DNA of 64,000 bases from Azonexus sp. (GTDB taxonomy: Bacteria > Pseudomonadota > Gammaproteobacteria > Burkholderiales > Rhodocyclaceae). The notes under the pieces are model-generated. The model saw only the letters and a list, made by a program, of their open reading frames with translations. It was not told where the DNA came from and did no database searches. This document shows positions 53,313 to 61,895 of this stretch, piece by piece (within the stretch, counting starts at the first letter, position 1; every line of letters begins with the position of its first letter). Where the stretch lies: NCBI GenBank assembly GCA_017983615.1, contig JAGOBB010000003.1, positions 62,001 to 126,000 on the forward strand, written 5' to 3'. A program made the position numbers and the translations under genes.

Positions 53313-53373
53313 TGCTTGCGGTATTTCGTCAAAAACAACAGAATGAATAAATGTTGAATTCCGGGAAGATTGC

Positions 53374-54501
53374 ATGACTGCAGGGCTTCGGGTATTTGTC
53401 GTCGATGACGACCAGACCACGCTGTACATTTTGGCCGGGATGTTGCAAGGCGCCTGCGAGCTGGAAACCTTTTCTTCCGGCGAAGCTTGCCTGGCACGCC
53501 TTGCCGAGGCGAAACCCGATCTATTCCTGCTCGATATCTCGATGCCGGGCATGGACGGCTACGAATTGTGCCGCCGCCTGAAAGCCGACTGGGAAACCCA
53601 GGACATCCCTGTGCTTTTCGTCTCCGCGAACGATGATAGCGAGACCCGCATGCTGTGTTACGAAGCCGGCGGTGACGATTTCATCCAGAAATCCTTCGAG
53701 GCGCCCGAGCTGCTGGGCAAACTCAAGGTTTCAAAGCGCATCCTGGCCGAGAAGAAGGCCCTTCACGAGCAGGCCGGCTACGCCCAGCGCACCGCCATGG
53801 CCGCCATGGTCAGCATGGGCGAACTGGGCACGGTGCTGCAGTTCCTGAGCAAATCCTTCGCCTGCAACTCGGTCGACGAACTGGCCAATGCGCTGCTCGA
53901 CGCCATGTGCCAGTACGACCTCCAGGCTGCGGTGCAGATGCGCCTCGGTGACGAGACGCTGTCGCTGAGCCAGAACGGCCACGACGTACCGCTGGAAGTT
54001 TCGGTACTCAACCATGTCCGTAACAGCGGGCGCATCTTCCAGTTCAAGTCGCGCTGCGTCTTCAACTACGGGCGCGTCACGCTGATGGTCAACAACATGC
54101 CGCTGGACGATGCCGATCGCTGCGGCCGCATCCGCGACAACGGCGCTTTGCTCGCCGAGGGCGCCGATGCCCGCCTGCGTGCCATTGAGTCCGATCTGCT
54201 CGCGCAGCGTCGGCGCGAAGGTATCGAAATGGCCCTGCCGCGTCTTTACGGGACGCTCGACGGCGTCCAGGACAACTACCGCCGCAATTGCTTCGAGCTG
54301 ACAGAGGTGATGATCGACTTCCAGGAAACGCTGACCAAGGCCTTCGTCCACCTCGGCCTGATGGAAAAGCAGGAACAGCAGCTCAGCAACATGGCCAACG
54401 ATTTCATGCTGCGCGTTGTCGGCACCCAGGACGCCTCGCTGGAAATCGTCGGTCAGCTCGAACGTCTGGCCGAGGACCTCAAAGTTTTGCTGAAGACCTG
54501 A
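53374..54501 (+). CDS. Response regulator with uncharacterised output region
   Basis: 375 residues. The receiver domain (1-120) has Asp11/Asp12, phosphoacceptor Asp54 (FLLDISMPGMDG), and Lys106 (DDFIQKSFE). The rest has a possible GAF-like region (about 135-265) and a long C-terminal helical region (about 270-375). It lacks any DNA-binding, GGDEF or EAL motif that I can see. No histidine kinase is adjacent; the orphan kinase at 29.6 kb is too far away to pair by context. Confidence 0.85.
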   Translation: MTAGLRVFVVDDDQTTLYILAGMLQGACELETFSSGEACLARLAEAKPDLFLLDISMPGMDGYELCRRLKADWETQDIPVLFVSANDDSETRMLCYEAGGDDFIQKSFEAPELLGKLKVSKRILAEKKALHEQAGYAQRTAMAAMVSMGELGTVLQFLSKSFACNSVDELANALLDAMCQYDLQAAVQMRLGDETLSLSQNGHDVPLEVSVLNHVRNSGRIFQFKSRCVFNYGRVTLMVNNMPLDDADRCGRIRDNGALLAEGADARLRAIESDLLAQRRREGIEMALPRLYGTLDGVQDNYRRNCFELTEVMIDFQETLTKAFVHLGLMEKQEQQLSNMANDFMLRVVGTQDASLEIVGQLERLAEDLKVLLKT

Positions 54502-54519
54502 GCGTCCGAGATTAAATTG

Positions 54520-54555
54520 CGATTTTGGCCGTTTTTTAGGGGCGACCGTAGCATT
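54520..54555 (-). repeat. Dispersed bipartite repeat, copy R7 (response regulator / miaA gap)
   Basis: On the minus strand an exact core AATGCTACGGTC, 15-base spacer with six A, tail CCAAAATCG. It lies between two convergent genes, where a T tract on the plus strand might aid termination, though no stable stem precedes it. Confidence 0.9.
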
Positions 54556-54581
54556 CTGGTCGCCGCCTGCCGGTCGTCCGC

Positions 54582-55526
54582 TTAGCTGGCCGCCAGGAAT
54601 TCGGCGGTACGCCCGGCCACCCGCTCGCTCAGCGCCGGGTCCAGACAGTCGAAAATCTCCGCCTCGAAGGAATTGGTCAGCCAGGTGATCTGCCGCTTGG
54701 CCAGCTGGCGCGTCGCGAAAATGCCGCGGTCGCGCAGCTCCGAGCGAGAAATCAGGCCCTCCTGCGCCTCCCAGGCCTGCCGGTAGCCGACGCAGCGCAT
54801 GGACGGCAGGTTGGGGTGCAGGTCGTATTTCTCGCGCAGTCGGCGCAGTTCGTCATCCAGACCGCCAAGCAGCATCTCGTCGAAACGACGCGCGATCCGT
54901 TCGTGCAGGACGGTGCGCTCGGAAGGCAAGAGGCCGATGCTGAGAAAATCGTAGGGCGGCTTCTGCTTCTCGCTTTCGGCCAGCAGTTCCGACATCGGCC
55001 GGCCAGTCAGCCGGCAGATTTCCAGCGCTCGCTGCAGGCGCTGGCTGTCGGTCGGATGCAGGCGGGCGGCGGTGGTCGGGTCGAGCGCGGCGAGTTTGGC
55101 GTGCATTGCCGGCCAGCCTGCGGCCGCGGCTTCGGCGTCGATCTCGGCGCGCAGTGCGGCGTCGGCCTGCGGCAGGTCGGCCAGGCCGTGCAGCAGGGCG
55201 CGAAAGTAGAGCATGGTGCCGCCGACCAGCACCGGCACCTTGCCGGCGGCCGAGATCTCGGCCATCGCGGCCAGCGCGTCGTGGCGGAAACGGGCGGCGG
55301 AATAACTGTGCTCCGGCGTGATCAGGTCGATTAGCCGATGCGGGTAGCGGGCCAGCGTAGCGCGATCCGGCTTGGCCGTGCCGACATCCATGTCGATGAA
55401 AACCTGGGCCGAATCGACGCTGATCAACTCGACCGGAAAGCGGTCGGCCAGCGCCATGGCGGCTGCCGTCTTGCCCGAGGCGGTCGGGCCCATGATCAGG
55501 ATGGCGGGAGGCAGGGGCGGATTCAT
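54582..55526 (-). CDS. miaA: tRNA dimethylallyltransferase MiaA
   Basis: 314 residues. It adds the dimethylallyl group to A37 of tRNAs reading UNN codons. P-loop MGPTASGKT (residues 12-20), [16 protein letters not shown] and the [10 protein letters not shown] segment are present. The ATG at 55526 is preferred over a GTG at 55544 because the P-loop sits at the usual distance. Often hfq follows miaA, but not here. Confidence 0.96.
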   Translation of the reverse strand: MNPPLPPAILIMGPTASGKTAAAMALADRFPVELISVDSAQVFIDMDVGTAKPDRATLARYPHRLIDLITPEHSYSAARFRHDALAAMAEISAAGKVPVLVGGTMLYFRALLHGLADLPQADAALRAEIDAEAAAAGWPAMHAKLAALDPTTAARLHPTDSQRLQRALEICRLTGRPMSELLAESEKQKPPYDFLSIGLLPSERTVLHERIARRFDEMLLGGLDDELRRLREKYDLHPNLPSMRCVGYRQAWEAQEGLISRSELRDRGIFATRQLAKRQITWLTNSFEAEIFDCLDPALSERVAGRTAEFLAAS

Positions 55527-55547
55527 GGCGGCGAATGCTATCACGCC

Positions 55548-55928
55548 CTACAGCCGCCCCAGTGCCCAGTGGGTGCAGGCCGCGGCCAGGGCCAGCCAGA
55601 GGCCGACGATGAACGCCGCCATCCCCCGGCTGACCGGCCTTTCCGTCGCCTGCGCAGCTTTCTCGCGGGCAGCAGCGATCACCTCCGGTGGCGTCAGGCG
55701 GACGACCAGCCAGAGGCCGAGCGGTAGCAGCAACAGGTCGTCGAGATAGCCGATGACCGGGATGAAATCGGGGATCAGGTCGATCGGGCTCAGCGCGTAG
55801 GCGGCGACCATCAGCGCCAGCAGGCGGACCAGCAGCGGCGTGCGCGGATCGCGGGCGGCGAAATAGACGGTCAGGGTGTGCTGCTTGAGCGTCTTCGCCC
55901 AGGTTTTCAGGGACGACGTGAGGGGCAT
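55548..55928 (-). CDS. YkvA-like DUF1232 membrane protein
   Basis: 126 residues. The DUF1232 signature AYALSPIDLIPDFIPVIGYLDDL is clear (about 43-66), with a C-terminal membrane helix. The function is unknown. It lies 21 bases upstream of miaA on the same strand. Confidence 0.88.
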   Translation of the reverse strand: MPLTSSLKTWAKTLKQHTLTVYFAARDPRTPLLVRLLALMVAAYALSPIDLIPDFIPVIGYLDDLLLLPLGLWLVVRLTPPEVIAAAREKAAQATERPVSRGMAAFIVGLWLALAAACTHWALGRL

Positions 55929-55985
55929 TGCGGTAGGGCCGGATCGGGAGGCAAAGCGCTATTGTCCGTCAAAAGCGGCCAGGCG

Positions 55986-56756
55986 CTATGGCGACTGGCG
56001 TCCGCTGTTGCCGGCCAGCGCCGCGTCCAGATTGGCGATGGCCGACAGATAGTCGCGCCGGGCCACTTCCGGCGTGCCGCGCGTCACCCGGCTGAGCGGC
56101 CGCCACAGCGGTTCGGGAACGCCGGCCAGCGTGGCGTGCGTACCGATCAACAGGGTGGCCGGGATCGCCAGCAGGTCGCCGGCAGCTTCCAGCCCGGCCG
56201 CTTCGGTGCCGACATGGGCGGCCATCAGGAACAGGTGGCGCAGGCGTGGTGAGCCAACCTGCTCGATGCGTGCCGCGATGCCGGCCGGGTCGTCTTCAAT
56301 GCGCAGGGTCAGGCCGCTGAAGTCGGCCGCCGTGCGTACCGGCAGGCGGGCGACCGGGGCGACGCCCAACTGTTCGGCCAGCTCGTTCAGTTGGCGGGTG
56401 TGGGCTTCCACCGGTTTGGCCAGTTGCTGCATGACGTCGTCGGGCGGCGCGCCGTAGCCGCCCAGCCACTGGCTCAGGTAGCCGTATTCGAAGCCGAGCC
56501 GGAACACGCGCAGGGCAAACTGCGGGTCGAGCGTGGCTTCGCGGGCTTGCGACTGCTCGGCCAGCTGGGCCGCCTCGTCGGCATGGCTAAGGGCCGGATC
56601 ATTGACTGTCCAGCCGCGGTAAGCCAGTTCGGCCGCACTCCACATCCAGACCTGCTGGATGCCGAGGTAGAGCAGCGTGACGGCCAGGGTGGCCAGCAGG
56701 AAGCGTCGATGCTCGCGCCAGGGCCAGGACCTGTCCGGAATTTCGGGGTCACTCAA
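55986..56756 (-). CDS. Hypothetical single-pass membrane protein
   Basis: 256 residues. After a short charged N-terminus there is one membrane helix (RRFLLATLAVTLLYLGIQQVWMW, about 16-37), then a mostly helical soluble region. I do not recognise a family. The TTG at 56756 is chosen because AGGAA lies seven bases upstream; the frame is open further upstream but gives an unlikely N-terminus. It is divergent from the membrane protein at 56.8 kb (64-base gap), so the two may share regulation and could belong to the accessory island. Confidence 0.6.
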   Translation of the reverse strand: MSDPEIPDRSWPWREHRRFLLATLAVTLLYLGIQQVWMWSAAELAYRGWTVNDPALSHADEAAQLAEQSQAREATLDPQFALRVFRLGFEYGYLSQWLGGYGAPPDDVMQQLAKPVEAHTRQLNELAEQLGVAPVARLPVRTAADFSGLTLRIEDDPAGIAARIEQVGSPRLRHLFLMAAHVGTEAAGLEAAGDLLAIPATLLIGTHATLAGVPEPLWRPLSRVTRGTPEVARRDYLSAIANLDAALAGNSGRQSP

Positions 56757-56820
56757 GATGGTTTCCTGAAAATGACATTGGCAGTAGGCTAGCACTATTC
56801 CGCATGGTCGGGAGCCAGCA

Positions 56821-58386
56821 ATGAAAAGTGCCGAGGTCAGTCTGTATTTCACCAATAGCGTGCTGGTCACCGTTGTCGTCGCGCTATTCGTGCTCTGGCG
56901 CTACCGGCTGGCCATCCTCGGCGGCATGCGGCAGGGCGACGGCATTGCCCTGGCCTTGCCCGATGGCCTCAGCCCGGCGCCCGTCGCGGCCGGTGGGCTG
57001 AGGTCTCGCGAGCGGGCGACCAGCCAGCGCATCGCCGCCGCCTGGCTGTTGACGACAGCCATCGGCAGCCTGCCGATGGCCATGGTTTATATGGCGGCCG
57101 CGGGTTACGGGACGTCGCCGACCTACACGCTGGCGCTGACTTTTTGCTACATGGTGGCAGCCCTGCCGATGATCGCCGTATCGCTGGCCTGGCCGCCGCT
57201 GCGCATCGTCGCCGCCCTGGCCTCGATGCTGCTGTGTCTTACGGCGCTGGCCCTGGGCGCCGGCGTGGTCGAGCGCCTGCTCTCCGGCCGCCCGCTGAGC
57301 CTGAAGATTCTCGGCCTGCTGCCGCTGTTCGCCGACATGCTCTGGAACCAGCTGTGGATGGCTGGCCTGTTCTGGGCGATGTCGTGGCCGGTTCGCCTGC
57401 GAGGCGTGGTCCCGATCACGCTGGCCGCCTTGCTCGTCTTTGCCATCGCACCGCTGGCCGGTTCGCAGTTGACGGCCATGCTCGCCGCCAGCGAGTCCGG
57501 TTCGCCATGGGCGCTCAAGCTCGGGCAGAACGGGGCGTTCATCCTGATCGCCCTGCCGGTCGGCTGGCTGGCCTGGCTGCGCCTGCGCAAGCTGGCCGCC
57601 GACTACGAGGCTAAGCGCTTTTCCGAGGCGCAACTGCTGGCGCGGACCTGGTGGCTGATGCTGGTCGTGACCATCGGCTTCGACATCATGATCGGCCGCG
57701 GCCGCCCGCTCCTGGCCGTGCTGCTGGTGGCCGGCGAAATCGCCTTGTTCGGGCCGCTCAATGACTGGGTGATGCGGCGTTTCGGCGTGGCCCGTCAGGG
57801 CGACACGGCATCGGCGCCGACCTTGCTGCTGCTCCGGGTTTTCGGTTACACGGCGCGTACCGAGCGCCTGTTCGACCGGGTAGCGGCGCGCTGGCGGCTG
57901 ATCGGCCCGGTGACCGTGATCGCCGCGCCGGATGTTGCCGCCCGCACCATCGATGCCGGCGATTACCTGCGCTGGCTGACCGGGCGGATGGACGAACTGT
58001 TCGTCACCTCGCGGACCGACCTCGATGCCCGGCTGGCGGCCATGGACAGTCGCCCCGATCCGGACGGGACTTATCGCATCAGTGAATTCTGCTGCCGCGA
58101 TTCGACCTGGCGGGCAACCGTGGTCGAGTTGATGCTACGTGCTGACGTGGTGATCATGGACGTCCGCGGCATCACCGTGGCGCAGCTTGGTTGCGAGTTC
58201 GAACTGCAACAGCTGGCGCAACGCCTGTCGCCGGAGCGGCTGGTGCTGGTCGTCGATGCGGCGACCGACCAGAATGTGCTGGAAGCTGCCTATGGCCCGC
58301 GGTTGAACGAGGTGCGGAAGGTCGAGGTCGGCCACGCCTGGCAGGCCGATCGGGCCTTTGAAGCCCTGCTCGAAGCGGCCGGCTGA
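56821..58386 (+). CDS. Polytopic membrane protein with C-terminal Rossmann-like cytosolic domain
   Basis: 521 residues. Eight or nine membrane helices occupy about 8-315 and a cytosolic domain about 325-521. That domain has alternating strands and helices (GPVTVIAAPD, RADVVIMDVRG, RLVLVVDAAT) and a Cys-Glu pair in QLGCEFEL, reminiscent of TIR or deoxyribosyltransferase-like folds where a Glu follows the fourth strand. I do not recognise a named family. Convergent with the TIR protein (16-base gap). Possible role: a membrane effector or sensor in the TIR/RyR island. That is inference from context. Confidence 0.65.
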   Translation: MKSAEVSLYFTNSVLVTVVVALFVLWRYRLAILGGMRQGDGIALALPDGLSPAPVAAGGLRSRERATSQRIAAAWLLTTAIGSLPMAMVYMAAAGYGTSPTYTLALTFCYMVAALPMIAVSLAWPPLRIVAALASMLLCLTALALGAGVVERLLSGRPLSLKILGLLPLFADMLWNQLWMAGLFWAMSWPVRLRGVVPITLAALLVFAIAPLAGSQLTAMLAASESGSPWALKLGQNGAFILIALPVGWLAWLRLRKLAADYEAKRFSEAQLLARTWWLMLVVTIGFDIMIGRGRPLLAVLLVAGEIALFGPLNDWVMRRFGVARQGDTASAPTLLLLRVFGYTARTERLFDRVAARWRLIGPVTVIAAPDVAARTIDAGDYLRWLTGRMDELFVTSRTDLDARLAAMDSRPDPDGTYRISEFCCRDSTWRATVVELMLRADVVIMDVRGITVAQLGCEFELQQLAQRLSPERLVLVVDAATDQNVLEAAYGPRLNEVRKVEVGHAWQADRAFEALLEAAG

Positions 58387-58402
58387 GTGCTGCGCCTTGC
58401 GG

Positions 58403-59683
58403 CTACAGTTCGGCGTTGATGACCCGCCGCCGATAAGGCCGGCTGAGCTTGTGGATCAGGCCGATCTGCTCGATCCGGTTGGCGTAGGTTGGCATGTTGC
58501 GTTCGCGCAGCATGAAGGGCGGGCGGCGCGGCGCGCCGGCGGCGAGCAGTTCGAGGCTGGTGCCGGTGGCCAGCGCCATGCCGGCCTCGATGCAGGTGTT
58601 CAGGTTGTCGTCGGTCAGATCGGCGATGACCAGCAGCGCGTTGCAGACGGCATGGCGGACAGCGGCGTTGACGCTCTCCGGGTTGCCCTCGTGCACCTCG
58701 TCGCCGACCACGGTGGGCATCGAGGTGATCAGCTGGATCAACTGGCGGACCGGCCCGGTCAGCCGGGTGTCCGCGGAGGCCAGGTCCATTGCGCAGAAGA
58801 CGTAGTGCGGTCGGCTTGGCTTTTGCCAGACGTCCCAGAGGTCGTTGAGCGCCGGTTGCAGGGTGGCCGGCACCGTCTCGCTCGCGGTGTCCAGGCGCAG
58901 CCATTGGCGGTCGCCGCCGTCGGCCAGGCTGACGCGGGGATCGGCGATGACGACGCTGGGCAGGCCGAGGCTGGCGGCGAACTCGATTTCCTGCAGGAAA
59001 TACTTGTATGGCCCCTGACCGGGCGTGGCGACCGGCTCGCCGCGGAAGGGGATGATGGCGACGAAGGCGCCGCAACTGCTCATGATGCGCTCCACCCGGC
59101 TGCCGGCGCCAAAGCCCTTCTGGTCGGGCGAATCGCCGATCAGGCGCAGCCCCTGGCGGACCAGGTGGCGGCAGACGGCGGTGGCGCTGGCATTGTCCTG
59201 GGCCTGCCACGAGGCGCTGACATAGACGTCGCGCGACGTTGCCGGGTTGGGCTGGTTCTCGCTCGGGTGCAGGGCGCGCAGGATGGCCAGCGCGATATCG
59301 GCGGTGAATTCGCCGTCCGGCACGTCGATCCACGAAATGCCCTTCATCAGCTCCTCGACCTGGGCGCCGCCCATGCGCAGCGCCACCATGCGAAAGCCAC
59401 GGAAATTGGCGCGCTGATCCATGGCTGCGTTGTATTCGTTGAGCACCCAGCCGCGCGCCAGCGATTCGTCGGAGGCGACGAGCAGCACCGCACGGCAGCG
59501 CTCGATGGCCCGTTGCAGGTCGGTGGCCAGCATGGCGCCCGCCGACAGGTCGCGGTCGTCCCACCAGGCCTGCAGCCCGGCCGATTCCTGCAGCCAGCGA
59601 TAGAGCTTTTCGACGAAGGGGCGGTCGCTGTGGGCGTAGCTGAGGAAGATGTCGTGGTCGCGCTTGTTGAGGGGAAGGGCCAT
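58403..59683 (-). CDS. TIR-domain protein with two further Rossmann-like modules
   Basis: 426 residues. The N-terminal TIR domain (about 9-130) starts HDIFLSYAHSDRPFVEKLYRWL, has the WWDDRDLSAG loop and a Glu (residue 83, GWVLNEYNAAMD) at the NADase position. A second TIR-like module (about 165-290) starts VYVSASWQAQDNASATAV, with CGAFVAIIPFRG and FLQEIEFAASLGLP. A third (about 305-410) contains ALLVIADLTDDNLNTCIEAGMAL, like nucleoside deoxyribosyltransferase-type folds. TIR domains of this kind often cleave NAD+ or signal in immunity. The ATG at 59683 gives a TIR start near residue 9. Confidence 0.85.
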   Translation of the reverse strand: MALPLNKRDHDIFLSYAHSDRPFVEKLYRWLQESAGLQAWWDDRDLSAGAMLATDLQRAIERCRAVLLVASDESLARGWVLNEYNAAMDQRANFRGFRMVALRMGGAQVEELMKGISWIDVPDGEFTADIALAILRALHPSENQPNPATSRDVYVSASWQAQDNASATAVCRHLVRQGLRLIGDSPDQKGFGAGSRVERIMSSCGAFVAIIPFRGEPVATPGQGPYKYFLQEIEFAASLGLPSVVIADPRVSLADGGDRQWLRLDTASETVPATLQPALNDLWDVWQKPSRPHYVFCAMDLASADTRLTGPVRQLIQLITSMPTVVGDEVHEGNPESVNAAVRHAVCNALLVIADLTDDNLNTCIEAGMALATGTSLELLAAGAPRRPPFMLRERNMPTYANRIEQIGLIHKLSRPYRRRVINAEL

Positions 59684-59838
59684 CGGCGATCTCTTTCGCA
59701 ACGTTGCACGCCGGTCCGGCGCGGATTCGCGCATCATATCCCCGGCGCCGCCGGCGCGCCATCGCCCGGGGTGCCGGCCGGCCCGGATGCTGGCAAAATG
59801 AGCGCTTGCCCATCGACCACACCCGCCAGGGATACGCT

Positions 59839-60183
59839 ATGACCAAGGAAGAAATCGCCCGCGTTGCGCATGAAGTCAATCGCGCCTATTGCGAGGCGCT
59901 CGGCGATCACAGCCAGCTGCCCTGGGAAGAGGCGCCGCAATGGCAGCGGGAGAGTGCCCTGCACGTCGTCGAGATGCATCTGAACGACCCCGAGGCCGGC
60001 CCGCAGGCCAGCCATCAGGCGTGGATGGCGCAGAAGCTGGCCGAAGGCTGGAAGCTCGGTCCGGTCAAGAATCCCGAGGCCAGGGAGCATCCCTGCCTGG
60101 TGCCCTTCGACGCGCTGCCGCTGGAGCAGAAGGTCAAGGATTACCTGTTCCGCGGCGTCGTCCGGGCGCTGGCCGGGGGTTAG
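59839..60183 (+). CDS. RyR-domain protein
   Basis: 114 residues, essentially one RyR (ryanodine receptor repeat) domain. Key features are the early helix IARVAHEVNRAYCEALGD, SHQAWMAQKLAEGWKLGPVKN and EHPCLVPFDALP. In prokaryotes stand-alone RyR domains are associated with TIR and other nucleotide-signalling conflict proteins and may bind a small ligand. AGGGA lies about seven bases before the ATG. It is divergent from the large TIR gene, and its stop overlaps the stop of the next TIR gene by four bases on the other strand. Confidence 0.85.
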   Translation: MTKEEIARVAHEVNRAYCEALGDHSQLPWEEAPQWQRESALHVVEMHLNDPEAGPQASHQAWMAQKLAEGWKLGPVKNPEAREHPCLVPFDALPLEQKVKDYLFRGVVRALAGG

Positions 60184-60827
60184 GCTTTGCGTCGCCGCCG
60201 GCGCCACCACAGGGCAAACTCGGCGCCGGCATAGAGCGCCAGCAGGCCGACGACGACGGCGCGGGCCAGGCCCAGTTGATCAGCGGCATTTGGCGCCAGT
60301 GTGCCGACCGCGTACTTGGCGGCGATCAGCGTCACCGGTACGGCCAGTGTGGCGCGCAGCAGCACGAGGCGCCACGGGTAGGGGCGGCCGATGGCATCGG
60401 CCAGGCGCGTGCTGTCCTGCGCCCAGGCTTCCTCGCGCAGGCTGACCGCCTGCCGGGCGACGAGGCCGCGCAGGTCGTCCGGCAAGGCGTCGCCGGGCGG
60501 CAACTCGGCGCCCTGCAACAACACCGGGATGACGGTCTTGCCGAGGCGCAGGGCGGTGGCGATCTCGATGCGCACGAAATCCGGCTCCGGCCGCTCCAGG
60601 CGGGCCTTCAGTTCCGCCAGCCAGCGCTTGCCGATCAGCACGATGACGGCCTGCGTGCCGGCCAGTTCGCGCTGCAACACATCGGCGAAATCCTCACCGG
60701 CCCGGATGTCGTCGGCGTCGCGAAAGACGCAGGCGGCGCCCATCAGGTGCTCCATCGAATCAGCCAGCCGGCCGGCCTCGCCGGTCGTGTCGCTGCGCCG
60801 GTAGCTGATGAACAGGGGATTCGCCAT
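60180..60827 (-). CDS. Membrane-anchored TIR-domain protein
   Basis: 215 residues. N-terminal TIR domain (about 3-140): PLFISYRRSDTTGEAGRLADSM, VFRDADDIRAGEDF, VIVLIGKRW and FVRIEIATALRLGKTVIPVLL, with Glu88 at the usual catalytic place. Two C-terminal membrane helices follow (about 150-172 and 185-208), then a basic tail. TIR-TM proteins often act as membrane-localised effectors. It follows the lipoprotein gene by 12 bases on the same strand, so the two are likely co-transcribed. Confidence 0.87.
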   Translation of the reverse strand: MANPLFISYRRSDTTGEAGRLADSMEHLMGAACVFRDADDIRAGEDFADVLQRELAGTQAVIVLIGKRWLAELKARLERPEPDFVRIEIATALRLGKTVIPVLLQGAELPPGDALPDDLRGLVARQAVSLREEAWAQDSTRLADAIGRPYPWRLVLLRATLAVPVTLIAAKYAVGTLAPNAADQLGLARAVVVGLLALYAGAEFALWWRRRRRKA

Positions 60828-60839
60828 GTTGCGCCGCCT

Positions 60840-61754
60840 TTAAATGATGCTCAGCGGCGTCCAGATGCCGCCGCGCTCCAGATGCGCCTCGCCGGACACC
60901 GCGCTGGGCAGCACGCTCTCGGCCGGCCCCGAAGCGCCCTTGCGGAATTCGTAGATCAGGGCATGGGCGCGGTAGCCGTCGCTGTAGGGCAGGTTGCCGA
61001 TTGATGCCGGCAGGGCCGACGCACCGCTACCGGCCCAGGCCATGATCTGCGCGTCGCTCGGGGCGGTCGTCGACTGGACCCAGGGCGCGTCGGTGACGAC
61101 GAAGACAATGGCTCGATAGGTGCCGGCCGGCGCATGGGCCAGCGCCTGGATGAAGGAGAGCAGCGACAGGTTGCCGACGCGCGGCGGGCCGACTTTCCAG
61201 CGGTCGTCGCCGGGCAGCGGCGAGCCATCGGCGCGAATCTGCTCGAACTGGGTAGCCAGTGCGAAGCCGCGCGGCACCGAGTAATAGCTGCGCTGCGCGT
61301 AGCCGGCCAGCTTCAGCGATTTCTCGAATTTGTCGGCGACGCTGGCCAGCGTCGGCGCCGGGCCGGTGCGCAGCCACTTGTCGGGAATCGCCTGCTGCGC
61401 CGAGGCCTTGGGCGGCGGCCAGTCGAATTGCGGAATCGACGGCGATGCCTCGCCGGCGACCGGGCCGCCGCCGTTGGCAGCGGCCGGTGGCTTGGCGCTG
61501 GTTTTCGGCGGTGGTTTGTCCGGGGCCGGAGCCGGGGCTGGCGCTGGCATTGGGCGAGGCGCTTCGATGGCCGGAGGCGGCGGTGGTGGTGGCGCCGGTG
61601 CAGCGGCGGGGGGCGGCGGTTCGGCGCCGGCCGTGGCTGGTGCGTCGGGAGCGCGGCTTTGCTGGCAAGCCGTCAGGCAGCTCAAGGCCAGCAGTGCGGA
61701 CAGCAGACGCCAGAAGCGGCGGGTAAAACCGGGTGGGGAATAAAGGCTGGGCAT
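60840..61754 (-). CDS. Proline-rich lipoprotein of unknown function
   Basis: 304 residues. Lipoprotein signal ending in LTAC (Cys30), then a Pro/Ala-rich spacer (about 35-90) and a globular domain (about 105-304) with FVVTDAPWVQ and GYRAHALIYEF. I do not recognise the domain. GGAGG lies seven bases upstream of the ATG at 61754. Its place directly upstream of the TIR-TM gene suggests an envelope component of the same system. Confidence 0.7.
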   Translation of the reverse strand: MPSLYSPPGFTRRFWRLLSALLALSCLTACQQSRAPDAPATAGAEPPPPAAAPAPPPPPPPAIEAPRPMPAPAPAPAPDKPPPKTSAKPPAAANGGGPVAGEASPSIPQFDWPPPKASAQQAIPDKWLRTGPAPTLASVADKFEKSLKLAGYAQRSYYSVPRGFALATQFEQIRADGSPLPGDDRWKVGPPRVGNLSLLSFIQALAHAPAGTYRAIVFVVTDAPWVQSTTAPSDAQIMAWAGSGASALPASIGNLPYSDGYRAHALIYEFRKGASGPAESVLPSAVSGEAHLERGGIWTPLSII

Positions 61755-61895
61755 GGCTGCCTCCGTGGTCTGAACCGGTGCCGGCATCAGGCCGGACTGC
61801 AAGCAAACGCGTCCCGCGAAATCGGGGCCTTGCGCTACAGACTACGAAGTTTTCCGGTGCGATGCAAGGATGGCGACGTCATGTCCGCGCCGGGT

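Noticed and set aside
50355-53552. A 1065-codon open frame antisense to the RND pump gene
   Set aside because: It mirrors the GC-rich third-codon pattern of the pump gene; its translation is His/Gln/Asp-rich and matches no family, while the plus strand is a complete RND transporter.
58290-59879. A 529-codon open frame overlapping the large TIR gene in another frame
   Set aside because: Arg/Pro/Ala-rich shadow translation with no domain; the TIR reading frame on the same strand is clearly real.
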